Assembly (NCBI GenBank): GCA_001541255.1
Contig: LNQR01000034.1
Location: 1-64,000 of the forward strand
Source: Candidatus Magnetominusculus xianensis
Lineage (GTDB): Bacteria > Nitrospirota > Thermodesulfovibrionia > Thermodesulfovibrionales > Magnetobacteriaceae
DNA length: 64,000 bases
Direction of reading: 5' to 3'
In this document: positions 26,979-36,686 of the stretch, piece by piece
How the letters are laid out: the number at the start of each line of letters is the position of its first letter
Position numbering within the stretch: the stretch's first letter is position 1
Position numbers and translations under genes: made by a program
The notes under the pieces: generated by a model
Database searches by the model: none
What the model saw: only the letters and a program-made list of their open reading frames with translations
Told to the model about the DNA's origin: nothing

Positions 26979-28551
26979 CAGAGACCTTATTTATTGGTAG
27001 ATGTATGAAGAAACTTGCGCCTTCACCGGCCTTGCTCTTGACAAATATACGCCCTCCCGAGTTTTGAACAATACCTTTGCTCACGGCCAGACCCAGTCCG
27101 GTGCCCTTTCCTTCGGGCTTTGTAGTGTAGAATGGCTCGAATATCTTGTCCAGATAATCAACAGGTATGCCGGGGCCGGAGTCTGTGAACTCTATCTCTA
27201 CCAGCTCATTGGTGTCCTCGATAAATGTCCTTGTCCTGATGATGATCTTCCCTTTGTAGTTCATCGCATCGGATGCATTTATCAGGAGGTTGATAAATAC
27301 CTGCTCAATCTGCGACTGGTCGCCTTGTATGCGCGGCAGTAAGGGGTCAAAGTCTTTCTCTACCACAATGTTATAAAACTTTGCCTGATTACTCAGTATA
27401 TGCAGGGCGTTTTCTATTGCCTTGTTGACATACATTGTGAGGTCATCCGAGGGGATTGTCCTTGAGTAACCAAGCAATACGGCTATGATATTAGAACACT
27501 TCTCAGCCTGCTCGACAATGACCTTGAGGTCATCCTGGTCGGCCTTGTTATCAGGGGAGATGCGTTTTGCCAGCAGCCTTGCAAAAACGATTATGCCAGT
27601 AAGGGGACTATTCAATTCGTGAGCTACGCTTGCGGCCATTCTGCCCAGCGAGGCCAGTTTCTCTGTGTACATGTACTGCTTCTGAGTCTTTCTGATTTCA
27701 ATGGCCTTTTGTTCCATTATCTCGGAGAGTGCCCTGGTTTTCTCTTCAAGTACGTTCTTCCCTGCCTTGAGTTCCTTTGTCATGTCGTTGTAGTCTTGTC
27801 CTAAGGCGCTTATCTCATCTTTTGCGCGAACGTCTATCGTATGACCATAGTATCCCCTTGTTACCATTTTTATGCCCTCTGATATCAATACTACAGGTTT
27901 GATGACGAATTTCAACAACAGCAGATACAACGTCACAGCAATCAGGGCAAGGAAAACAACTCCAAGTATCATGACATCAAGGGTTTTATCTCTAAATTTT
28001 TTATCTAACTGCGACATAGAAAACTCAGCCTCAATGATACCGTTAATTGTAGAGCCTGGAGCGTGAACGTGACACGCGGCAGACGAACACGATGGCTCAT
28101 TCTTCACAGGGATGAAGGACTTAAGTACGCGGCCATGGTTTTTCTTGTCAGTAAAGTAGAAATTCCTGCCCGTATCCTTGAGGGTGACCTTGCTGTCTAT
28201 TACATGACACTCCTTACAAATCATAGAGTTGGACGGGATGGACTTGCCGAGGTCATTTTTATCTGAGGAGAATTTGATATTTCCCTTGTGGTCTATTACC
28301 CTGATAGCCGTATGAGGGATAGTGGAAGAGGTGTTTTCCAGTATATTCTGAATGACTTCGCCATGGTTTAACAACATGTTGTATCTGAGGCTGTTTCTGA
28401 TGATTTCTATAGTGTAAACGGCCTCTTCAGTGGTCTTGGCGACTATTTCCTCATTTGTCCGGAAGATGAACTTATACCAGAAAATCAGGGCACCCACAAG
28501 CAAAAGGGCGCTCAACGATACTAAAATTTTTAAATTTACAGTGCTTTTCAT
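26956..28551 (-). CDS. Membrane sensor histidine kinase with periplasmic c-type haem-binding motifs
   Basis: The 531-residue protein has membrane helices at about 9-27 and 192-214 flanking a periplasmic domain. That domain contains CKECH (112-116, a CxxCH haem motif) and CSSAACH (155-161, CX4CH). A HAMP region (about 215-265) and coiled coil follow, then HisKA with phospho-acceptor His311 in VAHELNSPLTGI and an HATPase domain with SDAMNYKGKI, DSGPGIP and GTGLGLAVSKGI. It probably senses redox state or a gas through covalently bound haem and signals to an unlinked response regulator; none is adjacent. prmC overlaps its 3' end. Confidence 0.9.
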   Translation of the reverse strand: MKSTVNLKILVSLSALLLVGALIFWYKFIFRTNEEIVAKTTEEAVYTIEIIRNSLRYNMLLNHGEVIQNILENTSSTIPHTAIRVIDHKGNIKFSSDKNDLGKSIPSNSMICKECHVIDSKVTLKDTGRNFYFTDKKNHGRVLKSFIPVKNEPSCSSAACHVHAPGSTINGIIEAEFSMSQLDKKFRDKTLDVMILGVVFLALIAVTLYLLLLKFVIKPVVLISEGIKMVTRGYYGHTIDVRAKDEISALGQDYNDMTKELKAGKNVLEEKTRALSEIMEQKAIEIRKTQKQYMYTEKLASLGRMAASVAHELNSPLTGIIVFARLLAKRISPDNKADQDDLKVIVEQAEKCSNIIAVLLGYSRTIPSDDLTMYVNKAIENALHILSNQAKFYNIVVEKDFDPLLPRIQGDQSQIEQVFINLLINASDAMNYKGKIIIRTRTFIEDTNELVEIEFTDSGPGIPVDYLDKIFEPFYTTKPEGKGTGLGLAVSKGIVQNSGGRIFVKSKAGEGASFFIHLPINKVSGEQPSHR

Positions 28552-28734
28552 TCAATTCCCTTAAATATCCACGCGGTGAGTATGCTGTCATTTACACAGC
28601 GTACTTCCGCTGACTTACAAAATGACCGCAGCGTCAACGGGAAAGCCTTCAATGGTTTCTCCAGACCTAACTATCAACAAACCTCCATTTATTCTAATAA
28701 ATTTATAGGCACTTAAACAAGTCTAAAATTAATA

Positions 28735-28763
28735 TTGACAAATATATTTTTTTTGTGTATGTT
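28735..28763 (+). promoter_or_regulatory. sigma70-type promoter of rho
   Basis: A perfect TTGACA (28735-28740) and TATGTT (28758-28763) with a 17-nt spacer would start transcription near 28770, about 340 nt before the rho ATG. Confidence 0.65.
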
Positions 28764-28769
28764 AAATAC

Positions 28770-29109
28770 ATGTGTGATACGTAAGGCGTACATGCCGGTG
28801 TTCAGGGTTACATGTACCGGTTTGTAAAATGATGTGGGCGAAGATAGTATTCGTTAAAGATTTTCACAGATAATCATGACAAGGGCGTTGCCCACCGGCA
28901 CGCTGCCCACCGGAGGTTGCCGGAAATAGCCCCGGAATAAGCCCCTGAATGCTGGGGGATAGCTGGGGGAAGTTTGTCACGGTGGTTTATCAAAATGCGC
29001 ATGGTAGTGGAAATACAGTAAGACTGCTTTACTTTATAAGGATATAAATATTAATCTCTAACGCTGCAGGGAAAAAAGATATAACTGCAAAAAAATAAGG
29101 AGTCCGCCA
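28770..29109 (+). promoter_or_regulatory. Long structured 5' leader of rho
   Basis: The leader has no ORF of useful length. It contains a hairpin CCGGCA/TGCCGG (28895-28900 with 28918-28923), a 10-nt direct repeat TGCCCACCGG (28889-28898 and 28904-28913), and C-rich then G-rich blocks (about 28928-28970) that can pair. Long leaders subject to Rho-dependent attenuation are known for rho in other bacteria; the mechanism here is inference. AAGGAG precedes the ATG at 29110. Confidence 0.5.
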
Positions 29110-30369
29110 ATGAGCAATATCGCAATCTCTGAGTTACAAGAAGGGAATATCGAAGAATTAACAGTTGTTGCTGAGGAGCTGAACGTAGAGGGCGCCTCAA
29201 GCATGAGGAAACAGGAGCTTATATTTGCAATACTACAGGCGCAGGCAGAGAAAACGGGGAATTTATTTGCCGAAGGTGTCCTTGAGATTCTCTCTGATGG
29301 ATTTGGCTTCCTCCGTTCACCGGACTACAGCTATCTGCCAGGCCCTGATGACATCTATGTCTCCCCTTCACAAATAAGGCGTTTTAACCTGCGTACCGGT
29401 GAGCTTGTCTCAGGGCAGGTGCGTCCTCCGAAGGAAAACGAGAGATATTTTGCCCTGTTAAAAGTTGAGGCAATCAACCACCAGGCGCCGGAACAAAACA
29501 TCACGCGTCCTCTTTTTGACAATCTGACGCCGTACTATCCCACTGAGAGGCTCCACTTAGAGTATGACATTACAGATTACTCTACACGCGTCATGGAGTT
29601 AATCGCCCCAATCGGCAAGGGCCAAAGGGGACTGATTGTGGCCGCCCCCAGAACGGGTAAGACTATGCTCCTTCAGTCAATCGCCAAGTCCATACGGGCA
29701 AATCACAAGGAAGTTCACTTAATCATCCTGCTCATCGATGAAAGGCCGGAAGAAGTCACAGACTGGAAAAGACAGGTGCAGCAGGCCGAAATCATAGGCT
29801 CGACCTTTGACGAACCCCCGCACAGGCACTGCCAGGTGGCCGAGATGGTCATCAACAGGGCAAAACGCCAGGTGGAGTGCAAAAAGGACGTGGTCATCCT
29901 GCTTGACAGTATCACGCGTCTTGCAAGGGCATATAATGCAGTCATCCCTGCAAGCGGCAAGGTACTCTCCGGCGGACTTGATGCCAATGCGCTTCAGAAG
30001 CCAAAACGCTTTTTCGGCACGGCAAGAAACATAGAAAACGGCGGCAGCCTGACCATTATAGCCACTGCCCTGGTTGATACGGGAAGCCGTATGGACGATG
30101 TAATCTTCGAGGAGTTCAAGGGCACGGGCAACATGGAGCTTCATCTTGACAGAAAACTCGTAGACAAGAGGATATTCCCAAGCATAGATATTAACACCTC
30201 CGGCACGAGAAAAGAAGAACTGCTGGTAACTAAGGAAGTTCTGAACAAGATGTGGGTGCTGAGAAAGGTTCTCAATCCACTGAGCAGTGTAGAGAGCATG
30301 GAATTCCTGCTTGCTAAACTGAAAAACACAAAGGCCAACAAAGAGTTCCTTGATATGATGAATAAGTAG
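29110..30369 (+). CDS. rho: Transcription termination factor Rho
   Basis: Rho is the hexameric RNA-translocating ATPase that terminates transcription. The 419-residue product has the N-terminal helix bundle ([15 protein letters not shown]), the OSB/cold-shock RNA-binding domain ([21 protein letters not shown]), Walker A in APRTGKTML, Walker B in [15 protein letters not shown], the R-loop with LIDERPEEV, and the Q-loop region SGGLDANAL. No unusual insertion is seen. It is preceded by a long structured leader and its own promoter. Confidence 0.98.
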   Translation: MSNIAISELQEGNIEELTVVAEELNVEGASSMRKQELIFAILQAQAEKTGNLFAEGVLEILSDGFGFLRSPDYSYLPGPDDIYVSPSQIRRFNLRTGELVSGQVRPPKENERYFALLKVEAINHQAPEQNITRPLFDNLTPYYPTERLHLEYDITDYSTRVMELIAPIGKGQRGLIVAAPRTGKTMLLQSIAKSIRANHKEVHLIILLIDERPEEVTDWKRQVQQAEIIGSTFDEPPHRHCQVAEMVINRAKRQVECKKDVVILLDSITRLARAYNAVIPASGKVLSGGLDANALQKPKRFFGTARNIENGGSLTIIATALVDTGSRMDDVIFEEFKGTGNMELHLDRKLVDKRIFPSIDINTSGTRKEELLVTKEVLNKMWVLRKVLNPLSSVESMEFLLAKLKNTKANKEFLDMMNK

Positions 30370-30478
30370 GGGCGCAGAGGGGGCGTTGCTTCACCAGCCG
30401 GTGCTATATGTCAGACGCTCCTGTATGAAACTGTAATACCTGGGAGCAGTATTCGTGCTGGTACGTTATTAAATTACG

Positions 30479-32674
30479 ATGAACGGTAAAATCAAGGATA
30501 TTTTAACCACCCCGATAGGGTCAGGTCTTACGGCAGTGATTATTTCTATAGCTGTTTGTTTTGGCCTTTCTGCGTTTGTACGGCTTTATGAGTATAACGT
30601 GTGGAAACAAAACCCGGACAGATATTTCGTTAACAGTACACCTATGATGACTACCGTTGATGCCTTTTACTGGGTACGGCTGGCGAGGGAATATAAAAAC
30701 GGGACTTATTACGAGGGCCCTCGTGAAGGCTCAGGGGTGTATTTAATTGACACCCTCCGGAATTTCCCTTCGCAATTTCTTAAACCACTTCGTACTCCGG
30801 CAATAAGCATCTTACTGGCCAAATTCTCAGGCGCGTTCGACGGCAATTTATACATAACCGGCGTTTATCTTATTGCCGTACTGTCAGGCTTATTTATCGT
30901 ACCGCTTATACTTTATTTCGGCAGGACGGGATTTCTGCCGGTGGGTATACTTGGCAGTCTTGTCGGAACATTCAGTTTTATTTACATGGTCAGGACTTCG
31001 GCAGCACGGGTCAGACCAGACGCCTTCAATCTGTTTTTCCCATTTTTGGCGTCTTATTTCATTCTCCTCACATGTGACCCTGGGGGGAAGCCGCGGACAG
31101 GCAGGATGACATACCTGTACTCTGCCCTTGCCGGAGTATCTATGATGCTCATGGAGCGATGGTACGGCATTAGTGAGTTTTCATACCTGTATCTCGTGTG
31201 TTTGACCGCATATCTGATTATCAATAAACACAGTTTTAAAGTGGTATTTTTTTCGACACTGATATTTTTATATTGCTCTTTCCCGTTTTCTGTTAATGTT
31301 GGGGTGTTTGCAGTTTCAGCCGCGATTATTTTTATTGGTTATTCCTATGTTGTGGGCAAAAAGGGAATAAAACCTGTTTACGCTGCAACTGTGATTTTAG
31401 TGTTGATCTCAGCCGCCGCAGCGATTGGCTCGTCCTACGCTATAAGTATGCTCAATTCTTTACTCGGTTCTGTTTCTTTCATAATAAAGAATTACCTTAC
31501 ATTCAACATGGGTGGCAATCCCAGCGCCCTCACTCAGGTGACAGAGTTGCAGCGTTCATCAGTTTCAGAGGTGTTTGGCTATGTCATAAAGATACCGGCC
31601 TTAAGCGCTATGGGATTTATAGGTTTTATTGTGTTTAGCGTTTATCACTTTAAAAAGGTCTTTCCGGTTTTTCCCCTATTTTTTATTGGCCTGATGTCTT
31701 TTCTCTGGGCGAACAGGTTTGCCATGTACCTTGCGCCATTTATCGGGGCGGGGCTTGGCTATCTGATTATTGTTGCTGCGTCAGCCTTTGCTGGCAAATT
31801 AAAAGAAACCGCAAAGAAGTCTGTCGTTTACATATCGACGGTTGTCTTTTTCATTGCAATAATAAATCAGACTGGATTTTTCTTTATCCCTCAGCCATCG
31901 CTTAATGTCGAATACTACAGGGTCTTTCAGGATATAAAGACTAAACTTCATGGGAAATCTGCTATTTTGACGTGGTGGGACTTTGGATATGCGCTTGAGG
32001 ATATTACTGGTGTTGCAACCTTTCACGACGGCGGGACGCAGCATGCTGAGAAAACCCTCTACATTGCCCATGCCTTTACCTCGAAAAGCCAGCCCGAATT
32101 TTACAACATCACAAGCTATCTCACCGGCAATGGCTCAACCGTAACCTCCGGTGACATTACCAGCGGCAAGGCTGCACAAAGGCCGATAGACAATGTCAAA
32201 AACACCGGTATTTATGTGCTTTATACAAGCGATATGATAGGTAAATTTCAGGCAATGTTCAACGTAAGCGGTATTAATACACTCCGGCTGCCAACAACAC
32301 CACAGCCGATGATACAGCCCCTCAACTGCCAGTCTCTTAAAGACGATATGCTGGACTGTTATGAAGTTAAGGTCAATCTGAAGACCGGTATGATAAACAA
32401 CTCAACTCCCCTTAGAAAGGCCCTTTTCGTTGACTCCGGCAATACGGTGAAGACCATCGAATTCGAACATAAAAACGGTCTTTATCTTGAACTGTTTGCC
32501 CTGGGTAGATCCATTAACTCAGTTATGGTTGTAAATGATGTATTCTTTGACTCGAACTTAAACCAGATGTACTTATTGGGCAACCACGACAAATCGCTGT
32601 TTGAGGAGGTCTATAGCGCCCTGCCTCACGCAAGGCTCTTCAGGGTAAAAACCCCTGTGATACCGACGATGTAA
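30479..32674 (+). CDS. STT3/PglB-like oligosaccharyltransferase
   Basis: The 731-residue protein has about 12-13 membrane helices in the first 450 residues and a soluble C-terminal domain. The first external loop carries TTVDAFYWVRLAR, like the acidic metal-binding motif of STT3. The C-terminal domain opens with ILTWWDFGYALE near residue 497, a WWDFG version of the WWDYG catalytic signature, followed by FHDGGTQHAEKTLYIAHAF. Length matches PglB. Such enzymes transfer a lipid-linked oligosaccharide to asparagine in the periplasm. A DxD-type loop in EL5 cannot be pinned down by eye. It lies beside manC and polysaccharide export genes, which could supply the glycan. Confidence 0.82.
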   Translation: MNGKIKDILTTPIGSGLTAVIISIAVCFGLSAFVRLYEYNVWKQNPDRYFVNSTPMMTTVDAFYWVRLAREYKNGTYYEGPREGSGVYLIDTLRNFPSQFLKPLRTPAISILLAKFSGAFDGNLYITGVYLIAVLSGLFIVPLILYFGRTGFLPVGILGSLVGTFSFIYMVRTSAARVRPDAFNLFFPFLASYFILLTCDPGGKPRTGRMTYLYSALAGVSMMLMERWYGISEFSYLYLVCLTAYLIINKHSFKVVFFSTLIFLYCSFPFSVNVGVFAVSAAIIFIGYSYVVGKKGIKPVYAATVILVLISAAAAIGSSYAISMLNSLLGSVSFIIKNYLTFNMGGNPSALTQVTELQRSSVSEVFGYVIKIPALSAMGFIGFIVFSVYHFKKVFPVFPLFFIGLMSFLWANRFAMYLAPFIGAGLGYLIIVAASAFAGKLKETAKKSVVYISTVVFFIAIINQTGFFFIPQPSLNVEYYRVFQDIKTKLHGKSAILTWWDFGYALEDITGVATFHDGGTQHAEKTLYIAHAFTSKSQPEFYNITSYLTGNGSTVTSGDITSGKAAQRPIDNVKNTGIYVLYTSDMIGKFQAMFNVSGINTLRLPTTPQPMIQPLNCQSLKDDMLDCYEVKVNLKTGMINNSTPLRKALFVDSGNTVKTIEFEHKNGLYLELFALGRSINSVMVVNDVFFDSNLNQMYLLGNHDKSLFEEVYSALPHARLFRVKTPVIPTM

Positions 32675-32696
32675 GCGCCGTTAAAATGCGAAGGTC

Positions 32697-34145
32697 CTAA
32701 TGCTCCTCTCTTTCGTAAATATCGTTGAATCGTATAATGTCATCTTCATTAAGATACTCGCCGTTTTGAACCTCGATGACCTCAAGCGGGATTTTCCCCT
32801 TATTTTCAAGTCTGTGAAGGGTGGTCTTTGGCACGTAAATGGATTCGTTGGCGTGGACAAAGAGTTCTTTTTCGCCCAGGGTTACTTTGGCCGTGCCGCT
32901 GACGACAACCCAGTGTTCAGACCTGTGCATGTGCATTTGCAGACTCAGAGAATGAAGTGGATTCACTATCAGGCGTTTAATCTGGTAGCGGTCGCCCTTG
33001 CCCATGAGTGTATAGCTTCCCCATGGCCTGTACGTGGTAACGTGTTCATTTATCTCCTGTCGCCCCAGCTCTTTTAACTGGGATACAACGTTTTTTACCT
33101 TCTGCGCGTGCCCTCTCTTTGATACAAGGACAACGTCGTCTGTCTCAACGACGAGGCAGTCTTCCATGCCCAGAGTAACGGTCAACCTCTTATTTGCCAG
33201 TACCATTGAGTCTTTTGTGTCGATGGCAATGACATCTCCTGTTGTGGCATTGCCTCCGGTGTCTTTTTCTAATATCTCAAAGATTGAATCCCACGAGCCT
33301 ATGTCATTCCAATAGATGTCCAGAGGCATGGTGGCAATATTATTGGACTTCTCCATGATGGCGTAGTCGATAGAGATATTGGGCAGTGTGGCAAATATCT
33401 TGAGCATCTCGTCATAACTCTTATCGAACACCCTGCCGATTTCAGGCGCCCAGCGGCGGAATTCCTCTGCTATTACGCTGGGCTTGAAGATGAACATCCC
33501 AGAGTTCCAGTAGTGTTTGCCGCCTTCGATGTACTCAAGTGCGGTTTTATCGTCGGGTTTTTCTGTAAACTTCTCTACGCGGTAAATCTCCTCTGTCAGA
33601 CCGCTAATGGTGAGGGATTGGTGTTCCCTTTTTATATACCCATAACCAGTTTCAGGGCGCGTCGGCATTATGCCAAATGTTACAATATATCCCTCAAGAG
33701 CTGCCTTCTCAGCGGCCTTTAAATATTCGATAAAACGCTCCGGCGGAGAAATCACATGGTCTGAGGGACAGACAAACACGGTTTCGTCCTTAGCTGCGCC
33801 AAGATTATCCATACAGTACTTTACGCCGAGGGCTATTGCCGGTGCGGTATTCCTGGCGGTTGGCTCAAATACTATATGGCCCTTGCTGCTGACTTCGTGC
33901 CCGTCTGTCTTATGGCCCGCTGCCTTTGTTACAAGGGATTCCATGTCAGATTTTACATGGAATTTGTATTCTTTATTGGTCAGCACGATTATATCTTCGG
34001 GTGGTACGGCCAGGAGTACCCTTGCCATAGTTTCCTGCAGTAGCGACTGCTGGCCCTTTAACTTTATAAACTGCTTCGGATAACTCTTTCGGCTCAAAGG
34101 CCAGAGCCTAGTGCCAGAGCCACCTGCAAGTAACAATACCTTCAT
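32697..34145 (-). CDS. manC: Mannose-1-phosphate guanylyltransferase / mannose-6-phosphate isomerase
   Basis: This 482-residue type II enzyme supplies GDP-mannose for glycans. The N-terminal nucleotidyltransferase shows LAGGSGTRLWPLSRKSYPKQF, VCPSDHVI, FGIMPTRPETGYGYI, FTEKPD and WNSGMFIF. The C-terminal cupin isomerase shows RPWGSYTLMGKGDRYQIKRL, LQMHMHRSEHWVVVSGTAKV and an end NGEYLNEDDIIRFNDIYER. Both domains look complete. It is convergent with the STT3-like gene, 22 nt away. Confidence 0.96.
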   Translation of the reverse strand: MKVLLLAGGSGTRLWPLSRKSYPKQFIKLKGQQSLLQETMARVLLAVPPEDIIVLTNKEYKFHVKSDMESLVTKAAGHKTDGHEVSSKGHIVFEPTARNTAPAIALGVKYCMDNLGAAKDETVFVCPSDHVISPPERFIEYLKAAEKAALEGYIVTFGIMPTRPETGYGYIKREHQSLTISGLTEEIYRVEKFTEKPDDKTALEYIEGGKHYWNSGMFIFKPSVIAEEFRRWAPEIGRVFDKSYDEMLKIFATLPNISIDYAIMEKSNNIATMPLDIYWNDIGSWDSIFEILEKDTGGNATTGDVIAIDTKDSMVLANKRLTVTLGMEDCLVVETDDVVLVSKRGHAQKVKNVVSQLKELGRQEINEHVTTYRPWGSYTLMGKGDRYQIKRLIVNPLHSLSLQMHMHRSEHWVVVSGTAKVTLGEKELFVHANESIYVPKTTLHRLENKGKIPLEVIEVQNGEYLNEDDIIRFNDIYEREEH

Positions 34146-34249
34146 TAAGGTCTATCCTCCAAATGTTTGCTTACTAAGCTGAGTCAAGCCAGATTCAGCC
34201 CTTACGTCCAATATTACCCCCACTTTGAAGAAAATAGCAAGCTGAGAAA

Positions 34250-35988
34250 CTATACTACTACAGACAAATCCTTATGAACAGGGGACTTTCGACCATCAAG
34301 GGCATAAATAGTTATTTTCTCGCTTTTACCCTTGATAGCTACAGAGCCTAAAGAACGTGTCAGGTAGTCCCCGCTGGACTTATCGAGGGTAGCGCTGCTT
34401 ACGATAATTTTTGATTTAAACCCTTCAGTTTTCGTAAGGGTTTCAAGTCTTGAGGCAACATTTACACCATCCCCTATGACAGTGTAGTTAAGTCTGGACT
34501 TAGAGCCCATGTTTCCTGCTAACACAATGTCTGTGTTTATCCCAATACCTATGTCAATCGGCGCAAAGCCCATTTGTTCTATTTCTCTGTTTAAACCACT
34601 TAGAGCCCCCACCATCTCTAAAGCCGAGTTAAGCGCCCTGTCAGCGTCATCTGGATTACTGATAGGAGCGCCATAAAGGGCCATTATAGCATCTCCTATA
34701 TACTTATCTATAACACCGCCGTACCTTTCTATGATGGCGCTCATCTCGGTTATATATATGTTTAACAGGGTGAGGATTTGCTTTGGCGGGCGGTTTTCGC
34801 TTATCGTTGTGAAATTTCTTATATCAGAAAACAATATGGTTACCTCGCGTTCCTCGCCGCCAAGCTCGACTGCCTTTTTTAGCAGCTCATGGGCAACAGG
34901 CGCCGATACGACCTTTCCAAGCAAGTCGGCCACTAGCTCCTTTTCCTCAAGACCTGTACTCATGACATTAAAAGCCTCGGCAAGCTCACCTATTTCATCC
35001 TTGTGTCCTATCTGCACCCGATGGCTGTAGATACCCCTGGCAATTTCTCTAACACCATCCACAAGAGTACTTACTGGTCTGGTAACAGTTCGGGCTATGC
35101 GTAACGATACAAGGATTGAAAGAAGCAAGGTAAGGACAAAGAACACGTAAAGGATTTTTCTTAGCCTGTAATATGGTTTGAGGACTTCGTTCAGAGAGCG
35201 TTGAAGAACTGTAACTATCGAATAGCCTTTAGTTTTTTGCAAAGCAGCTATTGCCGTAACATATTTTTCATTTCCATCGTTTACTTCCAACGTATCCACA
35301 GCTTCGATGTTAATTTTAGAAATAGCCTTAAGCAGGGTTTGAGCGGCTTGTTTAGATAAAGTAGATGCGATGATTGACTGGGGCTCTGTCCTTTTAATAT
35401 TCAAAATGGTTACATGAGCTAGTATCAGTTTTTTTAACTCTAAAAGCAGATCATCATCTATAATAAATCCGGTACATAACCATGCAACAGGGTCTGGGGC
35501 AAGAAGAGGCACTATTGTAATCTGGTATATCTTCCCGTCTATTGTGACAATGGCTGATGCCTCGCCATTGGCCTCCGCCTCAGCCAACGCTTCTGGAATA
35601 CGCACTGTATCGTTGACAATCTCAGGGTGCATCGTATTTGCTAATACAGAGTGTTCTAATGATATGAGCATAACCATATGAGCATTTATGCGTATTTTCA
35701 GGTTTTCCAGTACCGAGAGGATTGTTTCATGGTCGGAGGTTGTAACAGCATTTTTAAAAGCAAAATCCATGGACAGAAGATGTGTCATCTGTGCAAGCTG
35801 CCGGGCTCTGCTGTTCATCAGTTCGATAAACACACGCCCCCCTACGGTGAGGTTTTCATATATCTGGGTCTTAGCGTTATCTATCATAACAGTATCTATA
35901 AATACAATAGATACGAGTTGAACAAAACCAAGCAGAGTTAAAAAGAAAAAAAGTAGTCTTGAATTAAAACGACGAAAAAAAAAGTCAT
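34250..35988 (-). CDS. Membrane adenylate/guanylate cyclase (cache-like sensor, HAMP, class III cyclase), frameshifted at its 5' end
   Basis: The open frame from ATG 35887 gives 545 residues: a periplasmic sensor region (1-235), a membrane helix (about 240-262), HAMP, and a class III cyclase (VTILFSDIRNFT, DKYIGDAIMALYG, NYTVIGDGVNVASRLE) with both metal aspartates and the adenine-type lysine. Upstream, the same frame continues as FFFLTLLGFVQLVSIVFI, an evident first membrane helix, but has no start codon. An ATG at 35988-35986 (MTFFF...) joins that frame only if the run of nine A/T bases at 35975-35983 has one base more. So the true gene likely starts at 35988 with a homopolymer frameshift. 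It follows the cupredoxin gene directly. Confidence 0.8.
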
Positions 35989-35989
35989 A

Positions 35990-36667
35990 TCAGCGGTAAA
36001 GTCCCCCGCCACCCTCTAATAATGGTCCACGCCTTGAACGCCATTGTTGTGTAAGCTGTACTGTGAATTTAACATCGCTGTCATTGCTGCCAGTCACCGA
36101 GACCTTCACTTTTTGACCTTGTGACTTCGGACCCATGGCTGGATGCCAAACAACTGCTTCGTATTGCCCCTCTGGCAAATTATTTATGACCGCTTTGCCA
36201 TGAGAATCTGACCTTGCAAAATACGGTGTATCAACTACATATACATATGCCTTCATCCAGTCGTGTATATTACAGCCGATAACTACCACGCCAGGTTTGT
36301 CAAAAAGTATTTTGTTTTTGGTATTAGCCCCAGGAGGATACAAGGGAATTTCAAAGTTTTTTGCAGAAGAAAAAGAGTACACATGATGGCGTATTTTATC
36401 GTTGTTTGGAAATGTCACGGTAGTGCCCGCCTGCACAGCCGTCACATAGTCAATAAACTCTTTATCAACCTGATCTACAACCGCTTGCAGCGGTGCTTTT
36501 GAATCTCTCATGGAAGAAGATGCAGGAGTTACCGTTACAACTGCATATTCGACCGGTTTACCATCTTCACCGGCAACAAATGCTTTAAGACTTGCCCCAT
36601 AACAGCAGGTTGCTGAAGCCGACATCGTTATCACAATAAACATTATAAAAAAAATATTTCTCTTCAT
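35990..36667 (-). CDS. Periplasmic cupredoxin-like protein (methylamine-utilisation-protein type)
   Basis: The 225-residue protein has a signal peptide (cleavage near residue 24, CCYGA). Its cupredoxin pattern includes TTVTFPNNDKIRHHVYSFS, which supplies a His, and VVVIGCNIHDWMKAYVYVVD, which supplies Cys and His: the usual type-1 copper ligand set, with Met in DWM. A C-terminal domain resembles a carboxypeptidase-regulatory/Ig-like fold (VINNLPEGQYEAVVWHPAMG). Homologues are often named methylamine utilisation proteins, but no mau genes are here. Its stop overlaps the probable start of the cyclase gene (TGATATG), and the beta-barrel gene lies 19 nt upstream. Confidence 0.82.
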   Translation of the reverse strand: MKRNIFFIMFIVITMSASATCCYGASLKAFVAGEDGKPVEYAVVTVTPASSSMRDSKAPLQAVVDQVDKEFIDYVTAVQAGTTVTFPNNDKIRHHVYSFSSAKNFEIPLYPPGANTKNKILFDKPGVVVIGCNIHDWMKAYVYVVDTPYFARSDSHGKAVINNLPEGQYEAVVWHPAMGPKSQGQKVKVSVTGSNDSDVKFTVQLTQQWRSRRGPLLEGGGGLYR

Positions 36668-36686
36668 GAAACCCTCATAGTTTTTA

